A DNA stretch of 6,956 nucleotides. Source: Haloarcula sp. (GTDB taxonomy: Archaea; Halobacteriota; Halobacteria; Halobacteriales; Haloarculaceae). Made by a program: the position numbers and the translations under genes. The DNA lies in the NCBI GenBank assembly GCA_028275075.1, contig JAQCNK010000036.1, forward strand, positions 1-6,956, given 5' to 3'. Positions within the stretch are counted from its first letter, which is position 1. Each line of letters opens with the position of its first letter. The notes beneath the pieces were generated by a model, which saw only the letters and a list, made by a program, of their open reading frames with translations, made no database searches and was not told where the DNA came from. Of this stretch, positions 6,349-6,956 are shown piece after piece.

Positions 6349-6956
6349 ATGGACGACCGACGACGACAGTTCTTCGAGGAATTGCTCTCGACGCCCGGAC
6401 CCTCGGGCTACGAGGCAGACAGCCAGCGGGTGTGGGTAGCGTACGTCTCCGAGTTTGCCGACGAGGTCAACACTGACGACTACGGCAACGCCGTGGCGAC
6501 CCTCCATGGCGGTGACACGTCGGTCGCGCTGGCCGGGCACGGCGACGAGATCGGCTTCATCGTGCGGGATGTAACCGACGACGGCTTCGTCCGTATGGGC
6601 CGAATCGGCGGCTCGGATAAGACTGTCTCACGGGGGCAACACGTCACGATTCACACCGCCGACGGGCCTGTCGACGGCGTGGTCGGCCAGACGGCCATCC
6701 ACCTCCGGGAGAACGGTGACGGCGAGGTCCCCGACGTGGCCGAACAACACGTCGATGTCGGTGCAACTGATGGCGACGAGGTCACAGCGCTGGTCGACCG
6801 CGGCGACCCGATCACGTTCCAGCAGACGATCACCGAACTCGAAAACGGCCGGCTCTCGGCCCGCGGGATGGACAACCGTATCGGTATCTGGGCGGCCGCC
6901 GAGGGGCTGCGTCGGGCGGCCCAACAGGGCGTCGAGGCGACCGTTCACGCCGTCTC
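6349..6956 (+). CDS. M42-family metallo-aminopeptidase (TET/endoglucanase-like), 3' end outside window
   Basis: The gene opens at ATG 6349 and stays open to the right edge, giving 202 residues of a family that is usually about 350 long. M42 enzymes are dinuclear zinc or cobalt aminopeptidases that form dodecameric TET particles and trim short peptides in the cytoplasm. Visible family features in order: 'LLSTPGPSGYE' at 12-22; 'TDDYGNAVATL' at 42-52; the metal-site segment 'AGHGDEIGFIV' with His64 and Asp66; 'GRIGG' at 84-88; the inserted dimerisation-type domain from about 70 to 160 ending in 'GDPITF'; and 'SARGMDNRIG' at 170-179, whose Asp175 should bridge the metals. The catalytic Glu-Glu pair and the later ligands lie beyond the window. 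The start is supported by the alignment of the N-terminal LLSTPGPSG block. No clear promoter spacing is seen. It is divergent from the zincin gene, so two metallopeptidases share one intergenic region. Confidence 0.88.
   Translation, partial: MDDRRRQFFEELLSTPGPSGYEADSQRVWVAYVSEFADEVNTDDYGNAVATLHGGDTSVALAGHGDEIGFIVRDVTDDGFVRMGRIGGSDKTVSRGQHVTIHTADGPVDGVVGQTAIHLRENGDGEVPDVAEQHVDVGATDGDEVTALVDRGDPITFQQTITELENGRLSARGMDNRIGIWAAAEGLRRAAQQGVEATVHAV

Noticed and set aside
6232..6540. A 102-codon - strand gene from ATG 6540
   Set aside because: Most of it is antisense to the N-terminal part of the M42 peptidase. Only the last third, inside the intergenic gap, looks odd, and that is reported separately.

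Overview
The window reads as ordinary haloarchaeal chromosome (class Halobacteria). It is GC-rich with strongly G/C-ending codons. The predicted soluble proteins are rich in Asp and Glu, and most start codons sit about 27 nt downstream of an A/T patch instead of behind a Shine-Dalgarno site, as expected for leaderless archaeal transcripts. A Haloarcula-like genus is possible, but the sequence alone does not fix it. No tRNA, rRNA, CRISPR array, insertion sequence or integrase was seen.

Layout from left to right. The 3' end of a bacterial-type PH-domain (YdbS/YdbT-like) membrane protein gene enters on the + strand and stops at 316. A large - strand gene, dna2, converges on it. Dna2 is a fused OB-fold, Cas4/RecB-type iron-sulfur nuclease and SF1B helicase, and it fills 338-3058. 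Upstream of it on the same strand lie a multi-pass flippase-like membrane protein (LPG synthase TM family, 3097-4110) and a DUF2237 protein (4178-4555). A 92-bp divergent promoter region separates these from two small + strand haloarchaeal genes of unknown role: a soluble 90-aa protein and a 103-aa two-helix membrane protein, overlapping by one base (TGATG). A - strand DUF2342/zincin-like metalloprotease (5259-6209) converges on this pair. It is divergent from an M42-family metallo-aminopeptidase that starts at 6349 and runs off the right edge.

Every gap between confident genes is under 150 bp. The three - strand genes between 338 and 4555 could be read as one transcript, but each has its own A/T patch at the promoter distance, so separate leaderless promoters are also plausible. 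The functional links are loose: DNA repair or replication (dna2), membrane lipid or flippase-type functions, and a divergent pair of metallopeptidases. I found no convincing novel multi-gene system. The items most worth checking are the OB-nuclease-helicase architecture of Dna2, the unknown soluble/membrane gene pair, the orphan zincin next to the M42 peptidase, and a start-less acidic reading frame in the 6210-6348 gap.
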